This document shows, in pieces, positions 1 to 8,934 of a stretch of 64,000 nucleotides of DNA. Positions within the stretch are counted from its first letter, which is position 1, and each line of letters begins with the position of its first letter. Under the pieces are notes generated by a model that had not been told where the DNA came from, searched no databases, and worked only from the letters and a program-made list of their open reading frames with translations. Made by a program: the position numbers and the translations under genes. Source of the stretch: JAQAZP01 sp965531145 (GTDB taxonomy: Bacteria > Acidobacteriota > JAQAZP01); NCBI GenBank assembly GCA_965531145.1, contig CBESOE010000006.1:1-64000 (forward strand), written 5' to 3'.

Positions 1-198
1 CACACCCCGGTAGCCGCAGTCATCCATGGTTATTTTCGTGCCGTGGGCGGTCTGGTCCATCTGATAGTCGCCTGAGCGGACCACCAGGGTCAGTTCACCC
101 GGGAGTGCGTCAAGGCCATCCACCGCGGCTGATGACCCGGCGAGGGAGGGCAGAGCCGAGATGACCATAATCAGAACGATCCAAAGCCGATTTCGCAT
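1..198 (-). CDS. Secreted protein of unknown function, N-terminal part only
   Basis: The reverse strand has an open frame of 66 codons starting with ATG at 198 and running off the left edge. The first ~22 residues form a Sec signal peptide: basic MRNR start, hydrophobic stretch LWIVLIMVISALPSLAG, then a small-residue cleavage region. The visible mature part contains LTLVVRSGDYQMDQT and KITMDDCGY and matches no family I recognise. It is divergently oriented from the next gene. Everything after residue 66 is outside the window, so no function can be given. Confidence 0.6.
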   Translation of the reverse strand, partial: MRNRLWIVLIMVISALPSLAGSSAAVDGLDALPGELTLVVRSGDYQMDQTAHGTKITMDDCGYRGV

Positions 199-521
199 GG
201 CGTGCACTCCAGGTGGCGAAACATTCAGAATCAGGCTGGAACACTTCAGGATCTCATACGGTTCAACTTAATGAATACGGCTCGATTGGTCAATGCCTCC
301 CGGGGAATCTGCCTTTTGCCGCCCCTGCCGCTCCGCCCCGGTGATCAGGTGCCCCTGAGGATTTTAAAAAAATATTCGACAACCGGTGACTTTTTTCATC
401 CGGTCCGGTCTGAGGGGAAGAATGGATAAATGAGCCAAGGTTTGGGGCGGCTGCGGGGGTGCAGCACGGTTCCCGGTTTTGATAGCTTTTAACAGAAACA
501 ATTCACGGAGGTTTGAGAGAA
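199..521. other. Intergenic region between divergent genes
   Basis: About 320 bases separate the start of the leftmost minus-strand gene from the plus-strand gene at 522. It includes an A/T-rich stretch near 361-378 (a run of seven A followed by TATTC), a likely place for promoters of one or both divergent genes. I see no clear -35/-10 pair and no convincing coding frame. The strong ribosome-binding site GGAGG at 507-511 belongs to the gene at 522. Confidence 0.4.
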
Positions 522-1493
522 ATGAGGAAAACCATGAAGACCATGATTCTGACCGGCCTGCTGGCCACCTTCAGTCTGGCGGCCGTCGCCCAGACCACAG
601 CTTTCCAGGGCGAGGAGCTTCTGCCGCCCAACGCCAACCCCGGCGAGTGTTACGCCCGTGTTTTCGTGGCGCCCACCTATCGTATCGTCAGCGAAGAGAT
701 GCTGAAGAAAGAGGCTTCCGAGCGCATGGCGATCACTCCCGCCCGCTACGAGTGGGCCCAGGAGTCGGTGATGGTTCAGGGTCCCACCCAGCGGCTGGAG
801 ACGGTTCCCGCCACTTACGAGTGGGTCGAGGAGCAGATTCTGGTCAAGCCCGAATCCACCACCATCGTGGAAGTCCCCGCGGTGTACAAGAACGTGAACG
901 AGCAGGTTCTCGAGCGTGCGGCTCACACGATCTGGAAGCGTGGGCGCGGCCCGGTGGAGAAGGTCGACAACGGAACCGGTGAGATCCTCTGTCTCATCGA
1001 GGTCCCGGCGACCTACCGGACGGTGACCAAGCGCGTGCTGGCCTCCGCGGCCACCACCCGTGAAAATGTGGTCCCGTCGAAGTATGATACCGTGCGCCGC
1101 AAGGTGATGAAGACCGAACCCACGGTCCGTACCATCGATATCCCCCCGGTGTATGAAAACGTGAAGGTCAGAAAGCTCGTTGCCCAGGCCGAGACCCGCG
1201 CCATCCCCATCCCCGCCGAGTATCAGACCGTGACCCGCAATGAAAAGATCACCGAGGGCCGGATGGAGTGGCGGCGGATTCTCTGCGAAACCAACCTCAA
1301 CACGGACACCATATTGGCCGTCCAGTCTGCCCTGAAAAGTGCCGGATTCCAGCCGGGTGACATCGATGGCAAGCTTGGGAGAGAGACCTATGACGCCATC
1401 AAGTCCTACCAGCAGCGGAAGGGCCTGGCCGTTGGGAATCTGACCTATGAGACCCTGGAAAGCCTCGGCGTGGTGCTGACCAACCAGATCTAG
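522..1493 (+). CDS. Exported repeat protein with C-terminal peptidoglycan-binding domain
   Basis: Likely a periplasmic or cell-wall-associated protein of 323 residues. ATG at 522 is preferred because GGAGG lies 10 bases upstream; an in-frame TTG at 513 is less likely. Residues 1-24 are a signal peptide ending near LAAVAQ. Residues ~40-250 contain about five imperfect copies of a 25-40 residue unit built on V-P-A-x-Y followed by V-x-x-x-V-L (VPATYEWVEEQILV, VPAVYKNVNEQVL, VPATYRTVTKRVLA, IPPVYENVKVRKLV, IPAEYQTVTRNEKI). Residues ~260-320 (ILAVQSALKSAGFQPGDIDG, TYDAIKSYQQRKGL) match the PG_binding_1 fold. A terminator follows. The C-terminal domain supports cell-wall attachment; the function of the repeats is unknown. 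Confidence 0.75.
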   Translation: MRKTMKTMILTGLLATFSLAAVAQTTAFQGEELLPPNANPGECYARVFVAPTYRIVSEEMLKKEASERMAITPARYEWAQESVMVQGPTQRLETVPATYEWVEEQILVKPESTTIVEVPAVYKNVNEQVLERAAHTIWKRGRGPVEKVDNGTGEILCLIEVPATYRTVTKRVLASAATTRENVVPSKYDTVRRKVMKTEPTVRTIDIPPVYENVKVRKLVAQAETRAIPIPAEYQTVTRNEKITEGRMEWRRILCETNLNTDTILAVQSALKSAGFQPGDIDGKLGRETYDAIKSYQQRKGLAVGNLTYETLESLGVVLTNQI

Positions 1494-1517
1494 ACCGAGC
1501 GCACGTGACACATTCAA

Positions 1518-1550
1518 GGGCCGGGGGAGTGAAGATTCCTCCGGCCTTTT
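1518..1550 (+). terminator. Rho-independent terminator
   Basis: GGCCGGGGGAG and CTCCGGCC-type arms form a hairpin after the stop of the peptidoglycan-binding protein, followed by a short TTTT run. It lies between that gene and the convergent minus-strand operon. Confidence 0.55.
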
Positions 1551-1578
1551 CATTTACCCGCACCCGGTGCCCCGGCCC

Positions 1579-2811
1579 CTAGTTCAGCAGTTCCCGGGAT
1601 TCGAGGTATTTCCAAAGGTGGTGGGCCACCACCATGTTGGCCAGGGGCGAATAGTATCCGCTGCGTCCGAGAAAGTCATGGGGTGGATGTGTCCGGCCGG
1701 CACGCTGGAACGCATCCATCAGGTCGACGTAGTCGATCCCGTGATGTTCCAGGTGCTCCAGGAGAGGGAGGTATGATTTGTCCTGCGCCTGGCGGAACCG
1801 CTTGATGTCGTCACCATGGGGGAAAATAACGGCCACCGGCTTTGCTCCATCCTCGATGACTGCCCGGGAGAATCTTTCGAATATCCTGACCGTGACCTGG
1901 AAAGCCTCCGATTCGGTGTTGTATTGATTGTCCAGCAGTACCGCGTCGGCCCCCGGGTTTTCCCGCAGATTCCAGCGAAGGATCTTGCCCAGCCGAACCG
2001 AGGGCAGCAGGTCGAACCGGCCCGGACGACAGTCCATCCGGTAATAATAGTCATGCGCACCGAGAGTGGCGATGACCTTGCTCTCGTTTTCCAGCAGATC
2101 TTCGTAATGTTCGGGTGTGGGCAGGGGATTGGGCAGTAGTTTCAGCGATTCCCCGCTCAGCAGAAATCTCGGCTTGGCTGCGGGAAGACTACCCCGGTAA
2201 AGGAAGGGACGGTAGACGTTGACGTGTCGCTTGATGTTCTCGGTGACGAACCCCATCAAGACGATGTGCGGGTTGAACTGCCTCCCTTCCTCCTCGTAGC
2301 GCAGCAGTGCCTGGTCCAGGCCAAATGCCGGTACGCCGAAGTTGAGCACTTCCACCTGCGGGGCAAAGGTGCTCAGGTTCTCGGTCCAGGAGTCCTCCGC
2401 ATTCACCTCGGTTCCGAAGGTAAAGGAATCACCAAAGGCCAGGATACGGACCCTGTCCTCTTCGGGAACCAGGGGATAGGTCTTCCGTCCCCGGAGTCCC
2501 TGGGTATTGATGTTGATGGTGAACGGAGAGGCATCTTTCCGGCCCTCCAGCCTGCGTCTGGCGCCTGGCTCGTTGGTCCACCCCAGTGTGGGGCTGAGGA
2601 TTCTGTGCCCGACCCGGCCGTCGATGAACCCCCGGATGTTGTCGCGGTTCCTGTCGGTGAATTCGAAGCGCACCGGCTCATAGCGGGTGTCCTTGATGCT
2701 GTCGAGGAGTTTCAGCCCGGAAAGGGAGATCAACTCGACAGCGAACCAGACCAGCGAGAGCAGTGCCAGCCAGTACATCGTCCGTTCAAGGAGTATTTTC
2801 CCCGTTCTCAT
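1579..2811 (-). CDS. Membrane-anchored SGNH/GDSL-type hydrolase
   Basis: A 410-residue protein with one N-terminal membrane helix (residues ~12-34, MYWLALLSLVWFAVELISL) and a periplasmic SGNH-like domain. The block I motif ILAFGDSFTFG carries the likely nucleophile Ser. The C-terminal block reads GRSGYYSPLANMVVAHHLW; the position usually filled by the catalytic His in D-x-x-H (commonly GHYSP-x-x-N) reads Tyr here, so activity may be altered. ATG at 2811 starts one base after the stop of the upstream radical SAM gene, which argues against the much longer in-frame extension. It is last in a four-gene operon with two radical SAM enzymes and an acyltransferase. An esterase or acyl-transferase role on their product is an inference. 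Confidence 0.75.
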   Translation of the reverse strand: MRTGKILLERTMYWLALLSLVWFAVELISLSGLKLLDSIKDTRYEPVRFEFTDRNRDNIRGFIDGRVGHRILSPTLGWTNEPGARRRLEGRKDASPFTININTQGLRGRKTYPLVPEEDRVRILAFGDSFTFGTEVNAEDSWTENLSTFAPQVEVLNFGVPAFGLDQALLRYEEEGRQFNPHIVLMGFVTENIKRHVNVYRPFLYRGSLPAAKPRFLLSGESLKLLPNPLPTPEHYEDLLENESKVIATLGAHDYYYRMDCRPGRFDLLPSVRLGKILRWNLRENPGADAVLLDNQYNTESEAFQVTVRIFERFSRAVIEDGAKPVAVIFPHGDDIKRFRQAQDKSYLPLLEHLEHHGIDYVDLMDAFQRAGRTHPPHDFLGRSGYYSPLANMVVAHHLWKYLESRELLN

Positions 2812-2812
2812 G

Positions 2813-4255
2813 TCAACCTCTGTCCATGGGCCGGTGGTGTGACGAGCGGAGCCGCTTGACGTGGCGCCAGTGGGCGCCTTCACGGTCGAAGCGGCGGGCC
2901 AGTTCAAATAGCTGCGGAGAGTAATTGACTCCCAGGCTGGGGACAATCCAGTGGGGTCGGGTGCGCACCCGCTCGAGAATCCCCTCGGCAAAGCCGTCGC
3001 GCACCGCCGGCGAGATGTAGTGGGTGGGAGAGAGGAGGTTGTCCCCGGCGTCGATGGTGCCTTCGGCAATGGCCCTTTGCTGCAGGTCCGTGCCGGGCAG
3101 GATGCGCATGGCCAATGCGGCCAGCACCGCGGTGGGGTCCAGCCGGTCGGCCAGGGCAAAGGTCTCGTCAACGGTCTCCCAGGTTTCACCCGGCCCGCCA
3201 AAGATGAAGTTGAAGCAGAAGGGCAGGTCCATGCGGCGGCAGAGATCCGCGGCCTTCTCCAGGTGTTGCACCTCAATGTCCTTGCCATAGGACTGGAGCA
3301 GTGCAGATGAACCGCTGTCGGGGGTGAACTCCAGCCCCAGCACCCTGGAGTCGATCATCAGACCCAGCAGTTCCTCGTCCACGGCCAGCGGGTGGAGGTA
3401 GGTCTCCCAGCGGATGTCCAGTTTGCGGCGGACCATCTCCCGGCAGACTTCCTTGGCGTGGTCCAGGGGGAGATTGAAGATGTTGTCCACAAAGGTGAAC
3501 CGCTCGGCCCCCCAGAGGTGCATGGCCTGTTCCATCTCGTCGATCACCGCGGCCGGGGTGCGCAGCCGGAACTGGCGGCCCTCCAGCAGGGGGTAGACAC
3601 AGTAGGTGCAGTGGAGCGGGCAGCCCCGCTTGGTCTGGATATTGAAGCTGGCCCCGGCCTCGAGGTAGGCGGGGATGTCCAGCAGGTCGCGTGCCACCGC
3701 CGAGACCAGGCCCCGGGGACTGGCGATGATCTCCGACGGCACCCGGGTGATGGTGCCGCTGGGGTCACGGTAGACCGCGCCGGGTATGGAATCCGGCGAA
3801 GCGCAGCTGATCAGCACCTCCTCCACCAGCCGCACCGCGGAAATCTCGCTCTCGCCGGCCAGCCCCAGATCCAGTCCGAGGTCATCCAATACCGGTTCGG
3901 GACAGACGGTGAAGCCCGAGCCGCCGATGAACAGGCGGGCATCGGTCTGTTGCTTCAGGGAATCGACGAACTGCCGGATCTCCGGCAGATACCAGAGCGT
4001 GTCGGGCCAGCTGACATTGTCCAGGTTGCGCATGGAGAGGCCGACCAGAGCGGGGGAGCGCTCGGCCACCTGCCGGGCCGCGGCCTGATGGTCATCGGTT
4101 CCGCACATGGCCAGGTCCACCACTTCCACCCGGTGACCGGCGGCGAGCAGGGCGGTGGCCGTGCAGGCCAGGCCGATGGGTATCACCGGGCTGGGCAGCT
4201 GTTCCCGGTTGAGAGAGACAAGGACGATATGGGCCTTTTCCCCGCTCACGCTCAC
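2813..4255 (-). CDS. Cobalamin-binding-type radical SAM protein
   Basis: A 480-residue protein. Residues ~8-160 form a Rossmann-like domain typical of B12-binding radical SAM enzymes (IVLVSLNREQLPSPVIPIGL, LFIGGSGFTVCPEPVL, DLGLAGESE). The radical SAM core follows with the cluster motif RGCPLHCTYC (C-x3-C-x2-C). Downstream GGPGE (in FIFGGPGETWETVDE) and LEFTPDSGS are typical core elements. It overlaps its upstream neighbour by four bases (ATGA) and is followed after one base by the SGNH gene, so the four genes are surely co-transcribed. Family members methylate unactivated carbon or do other radical chemistry; the substrate cannot be read from the sequence. The lipid-type neighbours make a lipid or acyl substrate plausible. 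Confidence 0.85.
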   Translation of the reverse strand: MSVSGEKAHIVLVSLNREQLPSPVIPIGLACTATALLAAGHRVEVVDLAMCGTDDHQAAARQVAERSPALVGLSMRNLDNVSWPDTLWYLPEIRQFVDSLKQQTDARLFIGGSGFTVCPEPVLDDLGLDLGLAGESEISAVRLVEEVLISCASPDSIPGAVYRDPSGTITRVPSEIIASPRGLVSAVARDLLDIPAYLEAGASFNIQTKRGCPLHCTYCVYPLLEGRQFRLRTPAAVIDEMEQAMHLWGAERFTFVDNIFNLPLDHAKEVCREMVRRKLDIRWETYLHPLAVDEELLGLMIDSRVLGLEFTPDSGSSALLQSYGKDIEVQHLEKAADLCRRMDLPFCFNFIFGGPGETWETVDETFALADRLDPTAVLAALAMRILPGTDLQQRAIAEGTIDAGDNLLSPTHYISPAVRDGFAEGILERVRTRPHWIVPSLGVNYSPQLFELARRFDREGAHWRHVKRLRSSHHRPMDRG

Positions 4256-5562
4256 ACCTCCCGGTTGCCGAAGGCTTCGCGGATGGCCTTGCCAAAGGAG
4301 GTGTTCTGGCTCAGGTAGTAGGTGAAGTTGCGTTTCGATTCCCTGAGCCGTTCCTGCACCCGCTCCTCGCTGTGCACCTCCAGCATGGTGCGAATGTAGC
4401 CTTCCTGCAGGGCTTCGGGTGTCATCCCCTGCGGCTTGTAGACCACATGCTGGGTGTCGAACCGCTCCCAGTCATGGTGCAGCACGCGGCCCTGCTCTTC
4501 CATGCGCTGGGCCAGCCGGGTGCCGGGGAAGGGGGTGAGGATGCCGCAGAGCACCGCGTCCAGCTGCGCCGCCATGGCAAACTCGAGGAAGCGGTCGAAG
4601 CAGCCCTCGCCCTCGCCGTCGAGGCCGAAAATAAAAGAGCCCTGGACGCCCAGCCCGGCATCGTGGATCTTGTTCGCCACGTCGAGATATTCCTCCACCC
4701 GGTTGAAGCGCTTGGACGAGTCGTTGAGCAGTTGCTGGTCCAGCGACTCGAATCCGAGAAAGAGACCGAGGCAGCCGCTGTCAGCGCAGGCCGCCAGCAG
4801 GTCGGGCCGGTTGGCGATGGCCAGGGACGACTGGCCCCACCAGCGGATGTCGAACTCCTTGAGCAGGCTGAAGACGTCAAAGGCGTGGCTGCGGTGACCG
4901 ATGATGTTGTCGTCCACCACGAACAGGTAGCTGCGGGAGAAGGCTTCCAGCTCCAGACGCAGGGTCTCCAGGGGGCGGCGGCGGAAGGTGTTGCCGTAGT
5001 AGGCCGTGACCGTGCAGAACTCGCAGTCGTGGGGGCAGCCGCGGGTGGTTTGCAGCAGGCTCTTCATGAAGTAGGGCTTGCTCTCCACCAGTTCCTGGCG
5101 CAGGGGCGGTACCGTGCGCAGATCCACCAGCTCGGGGTGGCGGTAGGCCCCGTGCATCTCCCCCTTGTGGAAGTCTTCCAGCACCCGGGGCAGGATCCCT
5201 TCCGCCTCGCCCACCACCACCGCGTCGGCATGCTGCAGCGCCTCGTCAGGCAGGGCAGAGGCGTGAATGCCGCCCAGCAGCACCGGGACACCCCGCTGCC
5301 GGTAGCGGTCGGCGATGGCGTAGGCCCGCGGGGCCAGGGGGGTGAGGGTGGTGATGCAGACCAGGTCCGGGGTGTCGTCGAGATCCAGCGGTTCAACCGT
5401 CTCATCGGTCACCGACACCTCCCAGCCGTCCTCTCCACCGGGGAAGAGCGAGGCCAGGGTGTAGATGCCGAGCACCGGGAACTTCAACCGCAGCCGGTCC
5501 TGGAGGCTGCCCTCCGGCCAGCAGGGGTTGATCAGTTTGACCCGGCGCCGTGCACTGTTCAT
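4252..5562 (-). CDS. B12-binding domain radical SAM protein (HpnP-like architecture)
   Basis: A 436-residue protein starting MNSARRRVKLINP. The ATG at 5562 overlaps the stop of the acyltransferase gene (ATGA), which fixes the start better than the longer upstream frame. Residues ~10-150 form the cobalamin-binding Rossmann domain (GVPVLLGGIHASALPDEAL, DAVVVGEAEG). The radical SAM core has TTRGCPHDCEFCTV with C-x3-C-x2-C, followed by R-R-R-P and LFLGFESL. This layout resembles hopanoid C-2 methylase and other class B radical SAM enzymes, but that resemblance does not set the substrate. Two different B12-type radical SAM proteins in one operon with an acyltransferase suggests successive modification of one lipid-like compound. 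Confidence 0.85.
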   Translation of the reverse strand: MNSARRRVKLINPCWPEGSLQDRLRLKFPVLGIYTLASLFPGGEDGWEVSVTDETVEPLDLDDTPDLVCITTLTPLAPRAYAIADRYRQRGVPVLLGGIHASALPDEALQHADAVVVGEAEGILPRVLEDFHKGEMHGAYRHPELVDLRTVPPLRQELVESKPYFMKSLLQTTRGCPHDCEFCTVTAYYGNTFRRRPLETLRLELEAFSRSYLFVVDDNIIGHRSHAFDVFSLLKEFDIRWWGQSSLAIANRPDLLAACADSGCLGLFLGFESLDQQLLNDSSKRFNRVEEYLDVANKIHDAGLGVQGSFIFGLDGEGEGCFDRFLEFAMAAQLDAVLCGILTPFPGTRLAQRMEEQGRVLHHDWERFDTQHVVYKPQGMTPEALQEGYIRTMLEVHSEERVQERLRESKRNFTYYLSQNTSFGKAIREAFGNREV

Positions 5563-6479
5563 TCCCGGTCTCCATTCCCCCAGTAGGGGAAGAAGTTGAA
5601 CCACTGGTCGGGGTGTTCGCGGATCCACCCCTCGAACACCCGGGCCAGGGCCTGCATGGTCTGCCGGGCCACCTCATCATCGCCCATCTTTCCCTCGGGC
5701 GGTGTCAGCGGTTCGGCGGTCACCGACTCGTAGCGGCCCTCGCCGTCCATCATGATCGCGCAGGGCACGATGGGAGAGCCGGTGAATCGCGAGACCAGCG
5801 CCGGTGAGCGCATCATCGGCGTGGCGCGGCCGAAAAAGTCCACCTCGATACGGTCACGGCCGTGACAGCGGTCGGCCAGCAGGGCCACCACCTCGTTGCG
5901 GGCCAGCGCCGCACGAATCCTGAACAGGGTGCCCAGGTCCTGTCCCACGTAGAGCGTCTGCACCCCCCGGTTGGCCCGCTTGCTCAGCCTCATCTTCTCC
6001 ACGTCCGGATCGTCCTCGGAGATGGCCAGGGCGTTGATCGGGTAGCCGTAGCGGCTGAAGGTGATGCCGCCAAGTTCCCAGTTGCCCAGGTGTGCCGCAG
6101 CGAGGATCAGCCCGTTGCCCCGGTCGAGGATTTCGAGGCACTGTTCCAGCCCGGCCACCCGGGAGAAGAGATACTCCATGGGCACCTCAGGCCGGTTGCT
6201 GAAGCGGAGGTAGTCGGCCACACAGCGGCCGTAATTGCGGAAGGTGCGACGGGCCAGGCGGTTCCGTTCCCGCCGGCCGATGCCCGGCTTCACCACCTCC
6301 AGGTTGGCGCGGATCGCGTCACGCGGTCCTTTGAGCGTGCACGCGGCCCAGAACATCACCAGGTCCACACAGCGGTTGAGCAGGGGTCGGGGAGCGACGG
6401 TACAGATCCGCTCGGCGATGGTGAAAACTTTACCCGTGTTCAGCGAGTGGTTCACCCACCCGGTGTTTGTGTCGTCCAT
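5559..6479 (-). CDS. Lysophospholipid/lipid A-type acyltransferase (LpxL/HtrB superfamily)
   Basis: A 306-residue protein with the H-x4-E(D) catalytic motif in AAAHLGNWELGG near residue 120. Other typical blocks are present: VALLADR for the substrate-binding strand, a short PMMRSPALVSRFTGSPIVP segment, and a C-terminal PDQWFNFFPYWG. Family members transfer fatty acyl groups to lipid A precursors or other lipids at the inner face of the cytoplasmic membrane. It is the first gene of the overlapping minus-strand operon 1579-6479. Because it sits with two B12-type radical SAM enzymes and an SGNH hydrolase, not with lpx genes, it may act on another acylated product. The ATG at 6479 gives the full N-terminus. 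Confidence 0.85.
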   Translation of the reverse strand: MDDTNTGWVNHSLNTGKVFTIAERICTVAPRPLLNRCVDLVMFWAACTLKGPRDAIRANLEVVKPGIGRRERNRLARRTFRNYGRCVADYLRFSNRPEVPMEYLFSRVAGLEQCLEILDRGNGLILAAAHLGNWELGGITFSRYGYPINALAISEDDPDVEKMRLSKRANRGVQTLYVGQDLGTLFRIRAALARNEVVALLADRCHGRDRIEVDFFGRATPMMRSPALVSRFTGSPIVPCAIMMDGEGRYESVTAEPLTPPEGKMGDDEVARQTMQALARVFEGWIREHPDQWFNFFPYWGNGDRE

Positions 6480-6596
6480 CGGTGGTCCTCGACATTCCGG
6501 AGTCCCGGCATACCCATTCCCCCGGCGCCCCGGGACAGACGCCGGACGGACTCTTATCCGACCCGCTATTATATATGGATTCGGGGGTGAGCAGGA

Positions 6597-8855
6597 TCAG
6601 TCGTCGGCTTCCAGCAGGATGATGAACTCGGTGCCGTCCTCCACCTCGCTGTTGATGCTGATCCGGCCGCCGTGGTCCTCGATGATCTTGCGGGCGATGG
6701 GCAGACCCATCCCCATCCCCTGCGGCTTGGAGGTCAGCAGTTCACCGCCCTGTTCGAAGCGCTGGAAGAGGCGTTCCTGGTCGGCGGGCGGGATGCCCGG
6801 CCCGTGGTCGCGGAGGGTGAGGCGCACCACCGGGTAGCGCAGGTCGTGGTTGCCCTCGCGGATGGTTTCCGCCGCGAGCTGGATGCCGGTGTTTTCCGGG
6901 GAGAACCTGGAGGCATTTTCCAGCAGATTGGTGAATACCGTGAACAGCCGCTGGCGGTCGCCCTGGACCGGCAGAACCGGTCGCCGCAGGCGGATGGACA
7001 GCTTCTGACGCTTGGCCCGCAGCCGGCCCTTCAGTTCCCGGCCCACATCAACAACCAGATCGTCCAGCGCCACCTTCTCCAGCTTCGGCCTCTGTTGTGC
7101 CGACTCCAGTTCGGTGAAGTAGAGCACCCTGGTGGTCATCTGGTGCAGCTTCTGCGCTTCGGTCATGATGATGTCGTGGAACTCGCGCCGGGTTTCCGCC
7201 GGCTCCCTGGTGAAGGAGCGCAGCAGTTCGATGTAGGAGATGATCGACGTCAGCGGAGTTTTCATCTCGTGGGAGACCGAGGAGAGGAAGCGGTCCTTGG
7301 CCGCGTCCGCCTCCTTGACCATGCTCAGCGCATCACTCAGCTCCCGGGTGCGTTCTGCCACCTTGCGGGCCAGCGAGGCCCGTTCGCTCTTCAACTCCTC
7401 ATAGAGATATGCGTTCTCGATACCGGCAGCCGCCTGGTGGGTCAGCACGGTGAGGAATCGCAGGTGCTGACTGTCGAAGACCACCGCCGGGTCGGTGCTG
7501 TAAATGCAGATCATCCCCCGCTGCTCCTTGTTCGAGGTCAGCGGGGCACTCATCATCGAGACGATATCGCGGTACGATTCCTGGACTTCGCCAAAAAAGA
7601 GATCCCGGCGGATGTCGGAAAAGACCAGCGGCTCCCGGCGCATGGCCAACTGGTAGGCCGCGCTGCCCGTGCCGGGGATGTAGATGGCGTTGAGCGGGTC
7701 GCGCTCCAGCCCGTGGAGCGATTGCTCCTCGAGCTGTTTCGACGAGCCGTCAAGCATCATCAGCGAACCCTGGCTGCCGCCGCAGCTCTTCACCGCCTGA
7801 CCCAGCAACTCCCCCAGCATCGGTTCGAGATCGAGGGAGGAGTTGATGATCCCGCCGATATCGCTCAGCGCCACCAGCTCGTTGACCCGCTGGGCGAGCA
7901 GGTTCTGGGTCTCCACCAGGTTTTGGTACTGTTCGGAAAGCGCGATGTTCGAGCGGACCGATTCCTGGAGCTGTTCCTCAATCCGCAGCCCGCTCCGCCC
8001 GCTCTCCGCGCGGGTGACCAGACTGTCCGCGGTCTCCAGGTCGCTGGTGCTGTAAACGTCGCCGGTGAGGCTCACCGAGGCGGTCCGGTCACTGTCCTCG
8101 GTGGTCTCCCCCAGCCGTGGCAGCGGTTTCAGCCCGGTGTTGGCGGTCGGCGGAGTTTCCTGTTCCACCGGGGACGTGGCGACGGTGGCCGGGTCGACGA
8201 AGTAGCGGGTGAACTGGCGTTCGATATCCTCGGCGATTCGCTCGGTATTGAACGTGTCGCCCATGGTGTTGAAGCGCTCCCTGAAGGAAAGGAGCATGGC
8301 TTTGGTCACTTCGACAAAGCTCTCCATCACCCCCACGCCGGTGGTTGCCACGGTGAGACAGTGGGGAGCCCCGCGGGGGTTGAGCGTCTCTCCCATCTCT
8401 CCCGGAGGGGAGAGGGGGTGGAGGTCCCGCTTGTTGAACTGGAGCACCAGGGGAATGGTAGTGTAGTCCAGACCATTGGCCTCGAGGTTCTCCCTGAGAT
8501 CCTTGATGCTCTTGCGGTTCTCTTTGGCCATCTGCTTCTGGGAATCGGCCACAAAGACCACGGCATCGGCGCCGGCCAGCACCACCCGCCGGGTGGCTCG
8601 ATACTGCACCTGCCCTGGAACGGTGTAGAGCTTGACCTTCAAGGTGTGACCCAGGACATTTGTCACGGTGAGGGGCAGCAGATCGAAGAACAGTGTCCGG
8701 TCCTGGGCCGTGTTCATCGAGATCATGGGCTGGGTGTTTTTCGGATCGGTGAGCCGGTGAATGGTCTGCAGGGATGTGGTCTTCCCGCCCAGCGGTGGTC
8801 CGTAATAGACAACCTTGGTGTTGATGATCTTTTGCGTGTGATTGATCTGGACCAT
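6597..8855 (-). CDS. MglA-type GTPase fused to GAF-domain sensor histidine kinase
   Basis: A 752-residue fusion. Residues ~10-200 are an MglA/Arf-like small GTPase: Walker A GPPLGGKTT (Lys25), LYTVPGQVQY in the switch II position, and LQFNKRDL as the N/TKxD base-recognition motif. A low-complexity linker (~220-300) and a short coiled coil lead to a GAF domain (~330-490, LSDIGGIINSSLDLEPML onwards). Another coiled coil precedes the HisKA box SSVSHEMKTPL (phosphorylatable His529) and the HATPase domain with N box TNLLENASRF, G1 DHGPGIP and G2 GMGMGLPIA. There is no transmembrane segment and no adjacent response regulator or Roadblock-type GAP gene. It probably couples GTPase state to kinase output, for example in polarity or motility control; partner unknown. 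Confidence 0.85.
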   Translation of the reverse strand: MVQINHTQKIINTKVVYYGPPLGGKTTSLQTIHRLTDPKNTQPMISMNTAQDRTLFFDLLPLTVTNVLGHTLKVKLYTVPGQVQYRATRRVVLAGADAVVFVADSQKQMAKENRKSIKDLRENLEANGLDYTTIPLVLQFNKRDLHPLSPPGEMGETLNPRGAPHCLTVATTGVGVMESFVEVTKAMLLSFRERFNTMGDTFNTERIAEDIERQFTRYFVDPATVATSPVEQETPPTANTGLKPLPRLGETTEDSDRTASVSLTGDVYSTSDLETADSLVTRAESGRSGLRIEEQLQESVRSNIALSEQYQNLVETQNLLAQRVNELVALSDIGGIINSSLDLEPMLGELLGQAVKSCGGSQGSLMMLDGSSKQLEEQSLHGLERDPLNAIYIPGTGSAAYQLAMRREPLVFSDIRRDLFFGEVQESYRDIVSMMSAPLTSNKEQRGMICIYSTDPAVVFDSQHLRFLTVLTHQAAAGIENAYLYEELKSERASLARKVAERTRELSDALSMVKEADAAKDRFLSSVSHEMKTPLTSIISYIELLRSFTREPAETRREFHDIIMTEAQKLHQMTTRVLYFTELESAQQRPKLEKVALDDLVVDVGRELKGRLRAKRQKLSIRLRRPVLPVQGDRQRLFTVFTNLLENASRFSPENTGIQLAAETIREGNHDLRYPVVRLTLRDHGPGIPPADQERLFQRFEQGGELLTSKPQGMGMGLPIARKIIEDHGGRISINSEVEDGTEFIILLEADD

Positions 8856-8934
8856 GACTCTGTGGGTATCCCCTTGTACCGTAACGGGTTCCTGTCAATA
8901 GAACGAGGGTCACCCGTTGTATCGGCACGGCCGG

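Noticed and set aside
489..1553. Long open frame antisense to the peptidoglycan-binding protein
   Set aside because: High GC content yields long antisense frames; the plus strand has a signal peptide, a known domain, a ribosome-binding site and a terminator.
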